Below, in pieces: positions 15,233 through 23,906 of a stretch of DNA of 64,000 bases. The first letter of the stretch is position 1. Every line of letters starts with the position of its first letter. The translations under genes and the position numbers were made by a program. The stretch is from Flavobacteriales bacterium (GTDB lineage: Bacteria; Bacteroidota; Bacteroidia; Flavobacteriales_F; PHOS-HE28). The notes beneath the pieces are model-generated. The model saw only the letters and a list, made by a program, of their open reading frames with translations, did no database searches and was not told where the DNA came from. The stretch covers positions 124,001 through 188,000 of the forward strand of contig JACJZG010000003.1 in the NCBI GenBank assembly GCA_020635715.1, given 5' to 3'.

Positions 15233-16081
15233 TCACAGCTCCGGCAGGTCGATCCAGCCGTTGCGCTGGAGCAATGCACGGCTCACACTGTACCTTTTCC
15301 TGACGTCGTCCATGGTGCGGATGTCGATGTTGATCGCGAAGTAGGCGGTATGCCCACTGCGCTCCACCCAACCCACGTACCAGCCGATCTCATCCTCCAC
15401 CCGGATCGCCCATCCCGACTTGCCCTGCAGTTTCCATGTATCCGTGCTGTCCCCGGGCAGGATCCGCTTCACCGTGCGCTGATGCGCCCGGTCGAAGGGC
15501 AGCATCTCCTCGTGCAAAGCTTCCATGAAGCCGATCTGTTCCAACGAAGTGATCCTCAAGGCGCCCTGGAGCCAGAACAGATGGATGGAGTCACCCATAA
15601 GCTGGTTGCCATAACCAACGGTGTCGAGCCAGTGCTGCATCCGCACCGCTCCGGCCCGCCGCGCAGCTTCCTGGTACCACCAGACGGTGCTGCGGCTCAA
15701 GGCCTGGGCCATGTCCTGGTCCTCGTTCCAGTCGGGTGACCGCCGTGGTACACCATCCCAAGGGATCAGCTCATGTTCATCGGCGACGGCTCCGGTCTGA
15801 AGGGCAACCAATGAATTGAAGACCTTGAAGGTGCTGGCAGGCAGGTAGCCCAGCCGCGCCCGTGCGGTATCCGAAGCTTGAAGCCGCCCGCTGTCCGGTT
15901 CCCAAAGGACGAAGGTGCCTGTTACTGCGCTGTCCGCCAGCTGATCTGCCCAATCCGGTCGTTCGGTCAGCACCGGCAAGGCCACCACCATTTCCACGGC
16001 GGGTCCATCGTCCGCGACGGGGAGGTTCGTGCAGGCCTGTACCACGAGGACACCGAACAGCCAGCATCGAATGGGCGCCAT
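15233..16081 (-). CDS. class D (OXA-type) beta-lactamase-like lipoprotein
   Basis: The 282-residue protein has a lipobox (VVQAC) and all class D active-site motifs at proper spacing: STFK at 83-86 (nucleophile Ser and the Lys that is carboxylated), STV at 131-133, YGN at 157-159, FWLQG near 169-173 and KSG at 221-223. The distances STFK to STV (48) and STV to YGN (26) match OXA enzymes. It should hydrolyse beta-lactams by an acyl-serine mechanism, anchored to a membrane. BlaR1-like sensor domains share this fold, but no transmembrane sensor part is present. Start 16081 opens the signal peptide. A TACCTTGG box ends four bases before the ATG. Confidence 0.88.
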   Translation of the reverse strand: MAPIRCWLFGVLVVQACTNLPVADDGPAVEMVVALPVLTERPDWADQLADSAVTGTFVLWEPDSGRLQASDTARARLGYLPASTFKVFNSLVALQTGAVADEHELIPWDGVPRRSPDWNEDQDMAQALSRSTVWWYQEAARRAGAVRMQHWLDTVGYGNQLMGDSIHLFWLQGALRITSLEQIGFMEALHEEMLPFDRAHQRTVKRILPGDSTDTWKLQGKSGWAIRVEDEIGWYVGWVERSGHTAYFAINIDIRTMDDVRKRYSVSRALLQRNGWIDLPEL

Positions 16082-16113
16082 GCGGCCAAGGTAGTGGCTG
16101 GACTGGCGGTCGG

Positions 16114-17232
16114 TCAGTGGCCGAACATCTCCTTGACCTTCTCGAAGAAGCCCTTGTCCTTTGCGGTCGGCTTGGGCTGGAAGCCGGCGCTGGTGCGGAG
16201 CTTCTCCAGGACCGCCTTTTCTTCCTTGGAAAGATCCGTGGGGGTCCAAACCATCACATGTACCAGGAGGTCTCCGGTCCCGTGGTGGTTGATGCTGGGC
16301 AGACCTTTGCCCCGCAGGCGCATGGTGGTCCCGCTTTGGGTACCAGGCTCGATCTTCACCTTGGCCTTGCCGCTCACCAGCGGAACTTCGATGCTCGCAC
16401 CGAGGGCGGCATCCACCAGGTTGATGTAGGCTTCATGGTGCAGGGTGGTCCCGTCCCGCTTCAGTTCCTTGTGCACCTCCTCCTCGATCACCACGAGCAG
16501 GTCACCTGGTACACCGCCGGCCGGGGCCTCATTCCCCATGCCACTGATGTTGAGTTGCATGCCTTCCTCCACACCAGCGGGGATCCGGATGGGCACCACC
16601 ACCTCTTCGCGCACGAGGCCATGCTCATCGCTTCCCGGTGCGCGTTTGCTCACGGTCTGGCCGATACCACCACAGGTGGGACAGGTCGTAACGGTCTGCA
16701 TCTGACCCAGGAAGGTGCTTTGCACCCGACGCACCTGGCCCGTACCTCCGCACGAACTGCAACTCCCATACTCGCTGCCCTTGCCGCGCACGAGCTTCGT
16801 CACCTTGATCTTCTTCTCGGCCCCGTGGGCGACCTCCTCCAGTGTAAGCTTGATGCGGACGCGCAGGTTGCTGCCCTTGACGGTGCGTCCGCGCTGCTGC
16901 CCGAATCCCGCGAAGCCGCCGCCGAAGTGCCCACCGAAGATGTCGCCGAACTGGGAGAAGATATCCTCCATGTTCATGCCGCCACTGAAGCCACCACCGC
17001 CGAAGCCACCGGGGGCGTTGTGCCCGAACCGGTCATACTTGGCCTTCTTGTCCGCGTCGCTCAGGATCTCATAGGCGGAGGCCGCATCCTTGAACTTCTC
17101 TTCGGCCACGGCGTCCCCCGGATTCTTGTCCGGGTGGTACTTGATGGCCATTTTGCGGTACGCCTTCTTGATGTCGTCCGCACTCGCGTTGCGGTTCACG
17201 CCAAGGACTTCGTACGGATCTCGTTTGCTCAT
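16114..17232 (-). CDS. dnaJ: chaperone DnaJ with a reduced zinc-finger region
   Basis: The J domain (residues 4-70) has the HPD tripeptide at 32-34 that stimulates DnaK ATPase; a Gly/Phe-rich linker follows. The cysteine-rich region holds only two CxxCxGxG repeats (CSSCGGTG and CPTCGGIG) instead of four. By position they are repeats 2 and 3, which form zinc centre II; the repeats that form centre I are replaced by VRGKGSEYG and SKRAPGSDEHG. The C-terminal substrate-binding domains (VVPIRIPAG..., PGTQSGTTMRLRGKGLP) are complete. It follows grpE on the same strand with a 49-base gap, consistent with a co-chaperone operon. Confidence 0.95.
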   Translation of the reverse strand: MSKRDPYEVLGVNRNASADDIKKAYRKMAIKYHPDKNPGDAVAEEKFKDAASAYEILSDADKKAKYDRFGHNAPGGFGGGGFSGGMNMEDIFSQFGDIFGGHFGGGFAGFGQQRGRTVKGSNLRVRIKLTLEEVAHGAEKKIKVTKLVRGKGSEYGSCSSCGGTGQVRRVQSTFLGQMQTVTTCPTCGGIGQTVSKRAPGSDEHGLVREEVVVPIRIPAGVEEGMQLNISGMGNEAPAGGVPGDLLVVIEEEVHKELKRDGTTLHHEAYINLVDAALGASIEVPLVSGKAKVKIEPGTQSGTTMRLRGKGLPSINHHGTGDLLVHVMVWTPTDLSKEEKAVLEKLRTSAGFQPKPTAKDKGFFEKVKEMFGH

Positions 17233-17281
17233 CGGGTGTCGTGCGCTAGGGTAGTGGGTTGCAGGCGACGGTCGGTCGGCC

Positions 17282-17857
17282 TTATTCGCCCACGACCACC
17301 TTGGCGTAGCGGATCACTTTGTCGTGCAAGGTGTACCCGTTCTCGACCACGTTGATCACCTTGCCCTTCAGCTCGGGTGTGGGGGCCGGGGCTTTGGTGA
17401 TGGCTTCGTGCCGGTCGGTATCGAAGGGTTCACCCTTGGCGTCGGGCATGGCCTTCAAGCCCTGTGATCCCAGGGCATGCACCATCTTCTGGTGGATGAG
17501 GTTGAAGCCTTCGCGGATCGCCTCGATGTCGTCCACCTTCGCGTTGTTCGCGATGGCCCGGTCCATGTCATCCAAAACCGGCAGGACGGCTTTCAACGTG
17601 TTCTCCCCGGCATATTGTAGCAGGTCCAGCCGTTCCTTGGCCGTCCGCTTCCGGAAGTTGTCGAATTCGGCGAACAGGCGCACGTGTTTATCGTGGATGG
17701 CCTGGTGCTCGGCCCGCAGCAGGTCGAGTTCGGCCTTCAGCACCTCCAATTCACTATTGTCCCCGGCTGACGGTGTGTCAGCAGTGGCAGGCTCCTGGGC
17801 CTCGTTCATGGCCGCGGCATGCTCGCTGGCCTCGTTCTTCACGGTCTTGTCGTCCAT
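17282..17857 (-). CDS. grpE: nucleotide exchange factor GrpE
   Basis: A 191-residue GrpE: an acidic, disordered N-terminus, a long coiled coil (LEVLKAELDLLRAEHQAIHD), the family segment EFDNFRKRTAKER, and a C-terminal beta domain with DTDRHEAI and GYTLHDKVIRYAKVVVGE. It releases ADP from DnaK. The start at 17857 is fixed by an unusually good ribosome-binding site (AAGGAG, nine to ten bases upstream), rare in this window. An ATG at 17905 would add 16 residues. It precedes dnaJ. Confidence 0.95.
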   Translation of the reverse strand: MDDKTVKNEASEHAAAMNEAQEPATADTPSAGDNSELEVLKAELDLLRAEHQAIHDKHVRLFAEFDNFRKRTAKERLDLLQYAGENTLKAVLPVLDDMDRAIANNAKVDDIEAIREGFNLIHQKMVHALGSQGLKAMPDAKGEPFDTDRHEAITKAPAPTPELKGKVINVVENGYTLHDKVIRYAKVVVGE

Positions 17858-17988
17858 GGCTGGATGCTCCTTTACACTGCGTCGGAACGGATTCTTCAGG
17901 GCCATCTGGCAATTTTCCGGTGTTCCGGCGCAGCCGGGTCGGCAATTCCAATGCCAGCGGCCACTGCCGGACAGGATGGCATGGAACG

Positions 17989-18020
17989 AAAAGGCCCCGG
18001 GACAGGTCCCGGGGCCTTTT
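17989..18020 (-). terminator. perfect 15-bp hairpin terminator
   Basis: Arms AAAAGGCCCCGGGAC and GTCCCGGGGCCTTTT flank AG. The A/T ends make it bidirectional. It lies 16 bases after the thioredoxin-like gene stop and 131 bases before grpE, so it should end the murA-thioredoxin transcript and separate it from grpE-dnaJ. Confidence 0.9.
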
Positions 18021-18036
18021 CGTCTGTGCAGGGGCC

Positions 18037-18615
18037 TCAGAGGCTCTTCACATGCTTGTCCAACTCCTGATGGAGGGACATGCCGCGCAGATTCTTGGCA
18101 ATAATGATCCCGTTCGGGTCCACCAGGAAGCTCATGGGGATGGAATTGACGCCGTAAAGTTGGGCTCCCTTGGAGCTCCAGAACTGCAGGTCGCTCACGT
18201 GGTATTTCCATACCAGGCCGTCCTGTGCAATGGCCGATTTCCAGGCGTCGCGGCTGCGATCGAGGCTCACGCTGTACACCTCGAAACCCTTGGCGTCGGT
18301 GAACTTGGCTTGGCTGTACTTCTTATAGGCGTCCACCACGTTCGGGTTCTCCATGCGGCAGGGGCGGCACCAGCTGGCCCAGAAGTCGATGAGCACGTAC
18401 TTGCCCTTCAGCTCGGACAGTTTGAGCACTTTGGTACTGTCCGGGTTCATGAAGGCCAGCTCCGGGGCCTTGTTGCCGATGTTGGTACCCACCTGGGTGC
18501 CGTCCCCTGCATCGGCCTTGGGCCCGGTGCGAGCGGCGAATCCATAAATGGCGAGCAGCACCACGGCTGCGCTGATGGCGATCCTGGTCTTGGACATGAG
18601 CGTGCGGAATTCCAT
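18037..18615 (-). CDS. TlpA/ResA-like thioredoxin-fold protein
   Basis: The 192-residue protein has one N-terminal membrane or signal segment (IAISAAVVLLAIYGFAA) and a thioredoxin domain with the redox motif WCRPC in VLIDFWASWCRPCRMENP. The later IPMSFLVDPNGIIIAKNLRG contains the cis-proline (SIP). The layout matches membrane-tethered TlpA/ResA-type thiol-disulfide proteins that reduce proteins outside the cytoplasm. Starts at 18615 and 18597 are possible; a TACCTTCG box ends four bases before 18615. It lies downstream of murA on the same strand with a 77-base gap and is closed by a strong terminator. Confidence 0.85.
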   Translation of the reverse strand: MEFRTLMSKTRIAISAAVVLLAIYGFAARTGPKADAGDGTQVGTNIGNKAPELAFMNPDSTKVLKLSELKGKYVLIDFWASWCRPCRMENPNVVDAYKKYSQAKFTDAKGFEVYSVSLDRSRDAWKSAIAQDGLVWKYHVSDLQFWSSKGAQLYGVNSIPMSFLVDPNGIIIAKNLRGMSLHQELDKHVKSL

Positions 18616-18692
18616 GCGGCGAAGGTAGCAGGTGTTGGAGCTAGGGCTAAGCGAAGATCATGCCGGGATCGGAGGCCTGAACGAACGGTCGC

Positions 18693-19997
18693 CTAGACCC
18701 GTTCGATATGGGCTCCCAGTGCCTTCAACCGGCCTTCGATATCCTGGTAGCCGCGGTCGATCTGCTCGATGTTGTCAATGGTGCTGATGCCATCCGCGCC
18801 AAGCGCCGCGATCAACAGGGAGACCCCGGCGCGGATGTCCGGGCTGGTCATGCGTATGGCGCGGAGCGGTTTCTCGAAGTCCTTGCCGATCACCAGGGCG
18901 CGGTGCGGGTCGCAGAGCGTGATCTGCGCACCCATCTCGATCAGTTTATCCGTGAAGAAGAGGCGGCTCTCGAACATCTTCTGGTGGATGAGCACATGGC
19001 CCCGCGCCTGGGTCGCAGTGACCAGTACGATGCTCAGGAGGTCAGGGGTGAAGCCAGGCCAGGGGTGATCGCTGATCACGCGGTTGCTTCCGTCCAGGAA
19101 GGGCTCGATGGTGTAATGCTCCTGGGCGGGGATGTGGATGTCATCGCCTTGGCGTTCCACCCGTATCCCGAGCGTTCGGAACACGTTGGGGATGACCCCG
19201 AGCTCGTCGTAGGCCACGTCCTTGATCGTGACATCACTGCGGGTCATGGCAGCCAGCCCGATGAAGGAGCCGATCTCGATCATGTCCGGCAGCATGCGGT
19301 GTTCGGTGCCCTTCAGCTCCTTCACCCCATCGATGTGAAGCAGGTTGCTGCCGATGCCTTCGATCTTCGCGCCCATCCTCACGAGCATCTTGCAGAGCTG
19401 CTGGAGGTAGGGCTCACAGGCGGCATTGAAGATGGTGGTGCGGCCCTCCGCGAGCGTGGCGGCCATGACGATGTTGGCCGTGCCCGTTACGCTGGCCTCG
19501 TCCAGGAGCATGTAGGTGCCCTTCAGCTTCTTCGCCTCCGCGCGGTAGAAAGCATCGCTCTCGTCGTATCGGATCGTCGCACCGAGCTTCTCGAATCCCG
19601 TGAAGTGGGTGTCCATCCGTCGCCGGCCGATCTTGTCGCCACCGGGGCTTGGGATATAGCCGCGACCAAAGCGCGCGAGCGCAGGCCCGGCCACCATCAC
19701 ACTGCCGCGCAAGCTGCCGCCCATGCGCTTGTACTCCGGGTCGAGGAAGAACTCCAGGTTCACGCTCTTCGCCTGGAAACGGTAGCTCCCCTTGTCGAGC
19801 TTCTCCACTTCCACACCCATGGCCTTCAACAGGTCGATGAGCTTGTTCACGTCCACGATGTCCGGCACGTTGTGGATGGTGACCGGTTCGCTCGTAAGGA
19901 GCACCGCGCAAAGGATCTGCAGCGCTTCGTTCTTGGCACCCTGGGGTACCACCTCACCCTTCAATCGATGTCCCCCCTCGATCTTGAAACTTCCCAT
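18693..19997 (-). CDS. murA: UDP-N-acetylglucosamine 1-carboxyvinyltransferase, Asp-type active site
   Basis: This 434-residue enzyme transfers enolpyruvate from PEP to UDP-GlcNAc, the first committed step of peptidoglycan synthesis. The N-terminal GAKNEALQILCA and the later SDHPWPGFTPDL and TDKLIEMGAQI motifs are typical. The active-site loop reads PSPGGDKIGRRRMD: Asp (residue 121) stands where the fosfomycin-alkylated Cys of E. coli lies. Asp variants are active and insensitive to fosfomycin, and this sequence form is usual in Bacteroidota. The downstream neighbour on this strand is the thioredoxin-like gene; upstream is DUF4290. Confidence 0.96.
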   Translation of the reverse strand: MGSFKIEGGHRLKGEVVPQGAKNEALQILCAVLLTSEPVTIHNVPDIVDVNKLIDLLKAMGVEVEKLDKGSYRFQAKSVNLEFFLDPEYKRMGGSLRGSVMVAGPALARFGRGYIPSPGGDKIGRRRMDTHFTGFEKLGATIRYDESDAFYRAEAKKLKGTYMLLDEASVTGTANIVMAATLAEGRTTIFNAACEPYLQQLCKMLVRMGAKIEGIGSNLLHIDGVKELKGTEHRMLPDMIEIGSFIGLAAMTRSDVTIKDVAYDELGVIPNVFRTLGIRVERQGDDIHIPAQEHYTIEPFLDGSNRVISDHPWPGFTPDLLSIVLVTATQARGHVLIHQKMFESRLFFTDKLIEMGAQITLCDPHRALVIGKDFEKPLRAIRMTSPDIRAGVSLLIAALGADGISTIDNIEQIDRGYQDIEGRLKALGAHIERV

Positions 19998-20082
19998 GTT
20001 GCGAAGCAATACCTATGGAGGTGCCGTTCGCCGCGGAAGGCGTGCAGGGTTTCAACAAGCGGTTGTCACCGAGCGGAAAGGC

Positions 20083-20135
20083 GCAGGGGCAGGAGCCGGA
20101 ATAATGATACGTACCTGCCCTGCTCCTGCCCCTGC
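20083..20135. repeat. 14-bp inverted repeat in the murA upstream gap
   Basis: Perfect arms GCAGGGGCAGGAGC (20083-20096) and GCTCCTGCCCCTGC (20122-20135) enclose 25 bases. A related element with shorter arms lies at 23983-24024. It looks like a dispersed intergenic palindrome. Confidence 0.7.
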
Positions 20136-20144
20136 GGCTCGAAG

Positions 20145-20810
20145 TCAATAACGCCCCTTGTTCCGGTTCCGCTTGCGCTTCTTACCTCCGCCACCCGGAC
20201 GTTTGCGGGTGTCCACCTCGTTGCGCGGACCGCTTTGTTGGGTGCGCAAGAGGTCGGCCGTATGTGCCAGCTGCACATCTTCCTTCATCTTCAGTGCGCC
20301 CTTGCTCAGTTCGCCGAGGTCCTTGATGATCAATGGGTCGGGCACGGTGTCACGGTTCCAGACGAGGAATTGCTTCTTCATCTGGTTGGCGATGACGATG
20401 GTGTAGGCGTCGCGTGTTTCGCCGGGTTCCATCGCCGCGCATTGGTCGATCATGCGCTGCACCATCTTGCCGTAATGTCCGTACTTGATCTTCGTCTGCG
20501 GATAGGGGATGGCTGCCGGCTTGCTGTCGAGCTCCTCGGGTGTAGGCATCGGGAAGGGCGCGTCCACATCGAGCTTGAACTCGCTCATGATGTAGAGGTG
20601 GTCCCAGAGCGTCCGCTCGAAGTGTTCACTGTTGCGCAGCTGTGGGTTCAGGCGACCGATCACCTGCACGATGGCCTTGGCGGTGCGGGTACGCTGCTCG
20701 CGGTCCTCGATCTCCATCACATGCTCCACCATGCGCTGCACGTGCCGGCCATATTCCGGAATGATCAGGCGTGGACGGCTGGTGTTGTAATCGAATGGTG
20801 TCGTGCTCAT
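20145..20810 (-). CDS. DUF4290 protein
   Basis: The sequence FDYNTSRPRLIIPEYGRHVQ followed by VEHVMEIEDREQRTRTAKAI, LWDHLYIMSEF and KIKYGHYGKMVQRMIDQ identifies the Bacteroidota-restricted DUF4290 family. The C-terminus is Arg/Lys/Gly-rich (KRPGGGGKKRKRNRNKGRY), suggesting nucleic-acid contact. The family has no established function. It is directly upstream of murA, a linkage often seen in Bacteroidota, so a role in envelope growth is possible but unproven. A minus-strand TACATTTG box lies at 20887-20880. Confidence 0.85.
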   Translation of the reverse strand: MSTTPFDYNTSRPRLIIPEYGRHVQRMVEHVMEIEDREQRTRTAKAIVQVIGRLNPQLRNSEHFERTLWDHLYIMSEFKLDVDAPFPMPTPEELDSKPAAIPYPQTKIKYGHYGKMVQRMIDQCAAMEPGETRDAYTIVIANQMKKQFLVWNRDTVPDPLIIKDLGELSKGALKMKEDVQLAHTADLLRTQQSGPRNEVDTRKRPGGGGKKRKRNRNKGRY

Positions 20811-20909
20811 TGGATGAAAGGGTGGTGGCCCATGTGCGCAGGCCGGGCCGCAAGCCCTGCTCCTTCATGCGGAGGTGGTCAAATGTAGGCAAGGGAGCCG
20901 TGCTCCGCG

Positions 20910-21470
20910 CTATCCGCCCTGGGCGTAGCTGTTCACCCAGGTGGGGTCCTGCATGTCGCGCAGGAGGCGGAAGGCGTCCTTCCCCACATAGGGACCGTGC
21001 CAGTCCGGGTACTGCGGGTCACGATAGTGCTGCAGGATGACCTGCTGGCGATCGGATGGGCGGAACTCATCGCCGGACCAGCCCTCACCAGGCTGGGCGC
21101 CCATGCCGTTCCGATACCGCAGTTTCCAGAGGTCCTGGAGAGTCGTGCAGTCGAAGTTGGTGCGGATGACGCCATCCTCTGTCCATGTGCCGCAATTGTG
21201 GATGCCATACTGGTCGAAGAGGTCCACGCTCTCCAGGTTGGCTTTGCTCTCCATAAGACCGCTGGCCTGCAATACGAAGAAGTTGGGCCGCATGGGGATG
21301 GTGCCGAGCACCACGCCGTCCTGAACGGTGTAGATGAATAAGGCGGCCAGTTCGCCTTGGGCGGTCGGGTTCAAGCTGAAGCCGAACTCGTAGCGGGCCT
21401 GGGCGGTCGCGGCTTCAGGTGACAACAGCTGAAGGACGGAAACACATGCGATGTGGGGAGACCAACGCAT
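20910..21470 (-). CDS. hypothetical exported protein
   Basis: The 186-residue product has an N-terminal signal-like stretch (MRWSPHIACVSVLQLLSPEAATAQ). The mature part is acidic and Trp/Tyr-rich (DLWKLRYRNGMGAQPGEGWS, HYRDPQYPDWHGPYVGKDAF) with two Cys that could form a disulfide (HNCGTW, FDCTT). I do not recognise the family. It is probably periplasmic or secreted and lies downstream of uvrD on the same strand with a 33-base gap. Confidence 0.55.
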   Translation of the reverse strand: MRWSPHIACVSVLQLLSPEAATAQARYEFGFSLNPTAQGELAALFIYTVQDGVVLGTIPMRPNFFVLQASGLMESKANLESVDLFDQYGIHNCGTWTEDGVIRTNFDCTTLQDLWKLRYRNGMGAQPGEGWSGDEFRPSDRQQVILQHYRDPQYPDWHGPYVGKDAFRLLRDMQDPTWVNSYAQGG

Positions 21471-21503
21471 CTGCCCGGTTGAACGGGTTTGATCGGCTGG
21501 AGG

Positions 21504-23906
21504 TTATCCTTCCACCACGGTCAGCTTCGCAAAGCGGAGCAGGAGCTGCTTCTGGCCCACGTTGGGGAAGAAGACCGTCGCCTTCAGGTCCGGTGCCTTG
21601 CCTTCCACCTTCAGCACCTTGCCCTTGCCGAAGCGATCGTGTGCCACCGTCATGCCTTCCTCGATTTCGCTGCTGGTGCCGCCGCCCAAGGTGCCCGTCG
21701 CCTCCACGGGAGCGCCTGCGGTGGAGATCCGCTTCAGGTTCCCGGGACGCGGTGCTGGTGCGCTGGGCTTCGGAGCCGGTGCCGCGGTACGTCGGATGCC
21801 CGGTGCGCTCTTTTCCCGGCCGTACACCGGTTTGGAGCTTTCGTTCTCATCCCGTTCGCGTGGCTGCCTGGCCCAGGGAGGTGTTCCGGGGCGCACGTAT
21901 TGCCCGCTGCTGAAGGCGCCGCGCTCGTTCATCGCCGGCATCTCGAGGAACTTCTCATCGATCTCCTCGATGAATCGGCTCGGCTCGCTGGCCGTGAGGT
22001 TGCCCCATTTGTAGCGGCTGATGGCGTAGCTGAGCGTGGCCCGTTTCTCGGCGCGTGTGAGGGCGACGTAGAAGAGCCGGCGTTCCTCCTCCAGGTCGGC
22101 GCGCGTCTGCACGCTCATCAGGTTCGGAAAGAGGTCCTCCTCCATGCCCACGATGTGTACGTACGGGAATTCCAGGCCTTTCGCACTGTGGATCGTCATC
22201 AGGCTCACCCGGTCGTTGTCGTTCGGGTCGTCGTTGTCCGCATCGGTCAGCAGGGCCACGTCGATCAGGAAGTCGCTCAGGGTGCGTGGGAGGTCGGTGC
22301 CCTCGGTGTCCGCCTCGCTGAACTCCTTCATCCCGGCGAGCAGCTCCTGGATGTTCTCATAACGGCTCACCCCTTCGGGCGTCTTGTCCACGAAGAGCTC
22401 GCGCAATAGACCGGTCTTCTGGGCGATGTACTCGCCAAGGGCGTGCGCGGTGTACGTTTCGCGCATCGTGCGGAAGCTCTCGATCATGGTCACGAAGTCG
22501 CCGAGCGCCTTGCGGGTACCGCCATGCACATCCACCTCCTCCGGGTGTTTCTGGATCACGTCCCAGATGCTCGACTGGAGCCGCGCGGCCGTCACGATCA
22601 ACTTGTCGATGGTGGTCTGCCCGATGCCGCGCGTGGGGTAGTTGATCACCCGTTTCAGCGCTTCCTCGTCGTTCGGGTTGCACACCAGGCGGAAGTAGCC
22701 GATCAGGTCCTTGATCTCCTTGCGCTGGTAGAAGCTGAGTCCTCCATAGATGCGGTAGGGGATGTTCTGCTTGCGCAGGGCCTCCTCCATGCTGCGGCTC
22801 TGGGCGTTGGTGCGGTACAGGATCGCGAAGCCCTTGTTCGGTACCTGCTGCTGCATCTTGGTCTCGAAGATGCTGTTGGCCACGAAGTGCCCTTCGTCGT
22901 TGTCGGTGAGCGAGCGGTGCACCTTGATCTTCTCGCCATCGCTGTTGTCCGTCCAGATCTCCTTCTTGATCTGGTCCTTGTTCTTCTCGATCAGTGAGTT
23001 CGCCGCGCCCACGATGGTCTTCGTGCTGCGGTAGTTCTGCTCCAGCTTGAAGAGCTTGTGGTCCGGGTAGTCCGTGCGGAAGTTGAGGATGTTCTGGATG
23101 TTGGCGCCGCGGAAGGCGTAGATGCTCTGGCTGTCATCACCCACCACGGTGAGGTTCTCGTGGCGTGCGGCCAGGGTCTTCACGATGTTGTACTGGGCCA
23201 GGTTGGTGTCCTGGTACTCGTCCACCAGCAGGTATTGGAAGCGGCTCTGGTACTTCACCATCACATCCGGATGGTCGCGGAAGAGGATGTTGGTGTTGAA
23301 GAGCAGGTCGTCGAAGTCCATGGCGCCGGCGCGGAAGCAGCGCTCGGCGTAGGCCTTGTACAGCTCGCCCATCTTCTCGCGACCCACGGCCGCATCACCG
23401 GCCATCAGCTCGGCGTTGGCGAGGTATTCCAGCGGACCCACCAGGTTGTTCTTGGCGATGCTGATGCGGCCATGCACCTGGTTGGGCTTGTAAAGCTTGT
23501 CGTCCAGCTTCCACTCCTTCACAATGGCCTTGATCACGCTCCGGCTGTCGTCGGTGTCGTAGATCGTGAAGTCCTTCGGGTAGCCCAGCTTGTCGGCCTC
23601 GGCGCGCAGGATGCGGGCGAACACGCTGTGGAAGGTGCCCATCCAGAGGTTGCGCGCTTCGGTGCTCAGGCCCGGGATGTCGGCGAGTAGTCGGGCGATC
23701 CGCTCCTTCATCTCCTTCGCCGCCTTGTTGGTGAAGGTGAGGGCGAGGATCCGGAAGGGGTCGACGCCCTTGGTCATGAGGTGCGCGATGCGGACGGTGA
23801 GCACCTTCGTCTTGCCACTTCCCGCCCCGGCGATCACCATGGTGGGTCCATCGGTGTTCTCCACAGCCGCGCGCTGGGCGGGGTTCAACCCTTTCAAATG
23901 ATCCAT
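21504..23906 (-). CDS. uvrD: UvrD/PcrA-type DNA helicase
   Basis: An 800-residue superfamily 1A helicase. Motif Q/I: LNPAQRAAV and AGAGSGKT at 26-33; motif II: LLVDEYQDTN; motif III: VGDDSQSIYAFRGA; motif IV: LEQNYRS; motif V: VSLMTIHSAKGLEFPYVHIVG; motif VI: RRLFYVALTRA. The C-terminus ends in the Tudor-like domain EGMTVAHDRFGKGKVLKVEG. UvrD/PcrA unwinds 3'-5' in excision and mismatch repair and removes RecA or stalled polymerase. The start 23906 lies eight bases after a TAACTTCG box. Confidence 0.97.
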   Translation of the reverse strand: MDHLKGLNPAQRAAVENTDGPTMVIAGAGSGKTKVLTVRIAHLMTKGVDPFRILALTFTNKAAKEMKERIARLLADIPGLSTEARNLWMGTFHSVFARILRAEADKLGYPKDFTIYDTDDSRSVIKAIVKEWKLDDKLYKPNQVHGRISIAKNNLVGPLEYLANAELMAGDAAVGREKMGELYKAYAERCFRAGAMDFDDLLFNTNILFRDHPDVMVKYQSRFQYLLVDEYQDTNLAQYNIVKTLAARHENLTVVGDDSQSIYAFRGANIQNILNFRTDYPDHKLFKLEQNYRSTKTIVGAANSLIEKNKDQIKKEIWTDNSDGEKIKVHRSLTDNDEGHFVANSIFETKMQQQVPNKGFAILYRTNAQSRSMEEALRKQNIPYRIYGGLSFYQRKEIKDLIGYFRLVCNPNDEEALKRVINYPTRGIGQTTIDKLIVTAARLQSSIWDVIQKHPEEVDVHGGTRKALGDFVTMIESFRTMRETYTAHALGEYIAQKTGLLRELFVDKTPEGVSRYENIQELLAGMKEFSEADTEGTDLPRTLSDFLIDVALLTDADNDDPNDNDRVSLMTIHSAKGLEFPYVHIVGMEEDLFPNLMSVQTRADLEEERRLFYVALTRAEKRATLSYAISRYKWGNLTASEPSRFIEEIDEKFLEMPAMNERGAFSSGQYVRPGTPPWARQPRERDENESSKPVYGREKSAPGIRRTAAPAPKPSAPAPRPGNLKRISTAGAPVEATGTLGGGTSSEIEEGMTVAHDRFGKGKVLKVEGKAPDLKATVFFPNVGQKQLLLRFAKLTVVEG

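Noticed and set aside
18708..20888. 726-aa plus-strand ORF antisense to murA and DUF4290
   Set aside because: Shadow frame; both genes on the other strand have clear family motifs.
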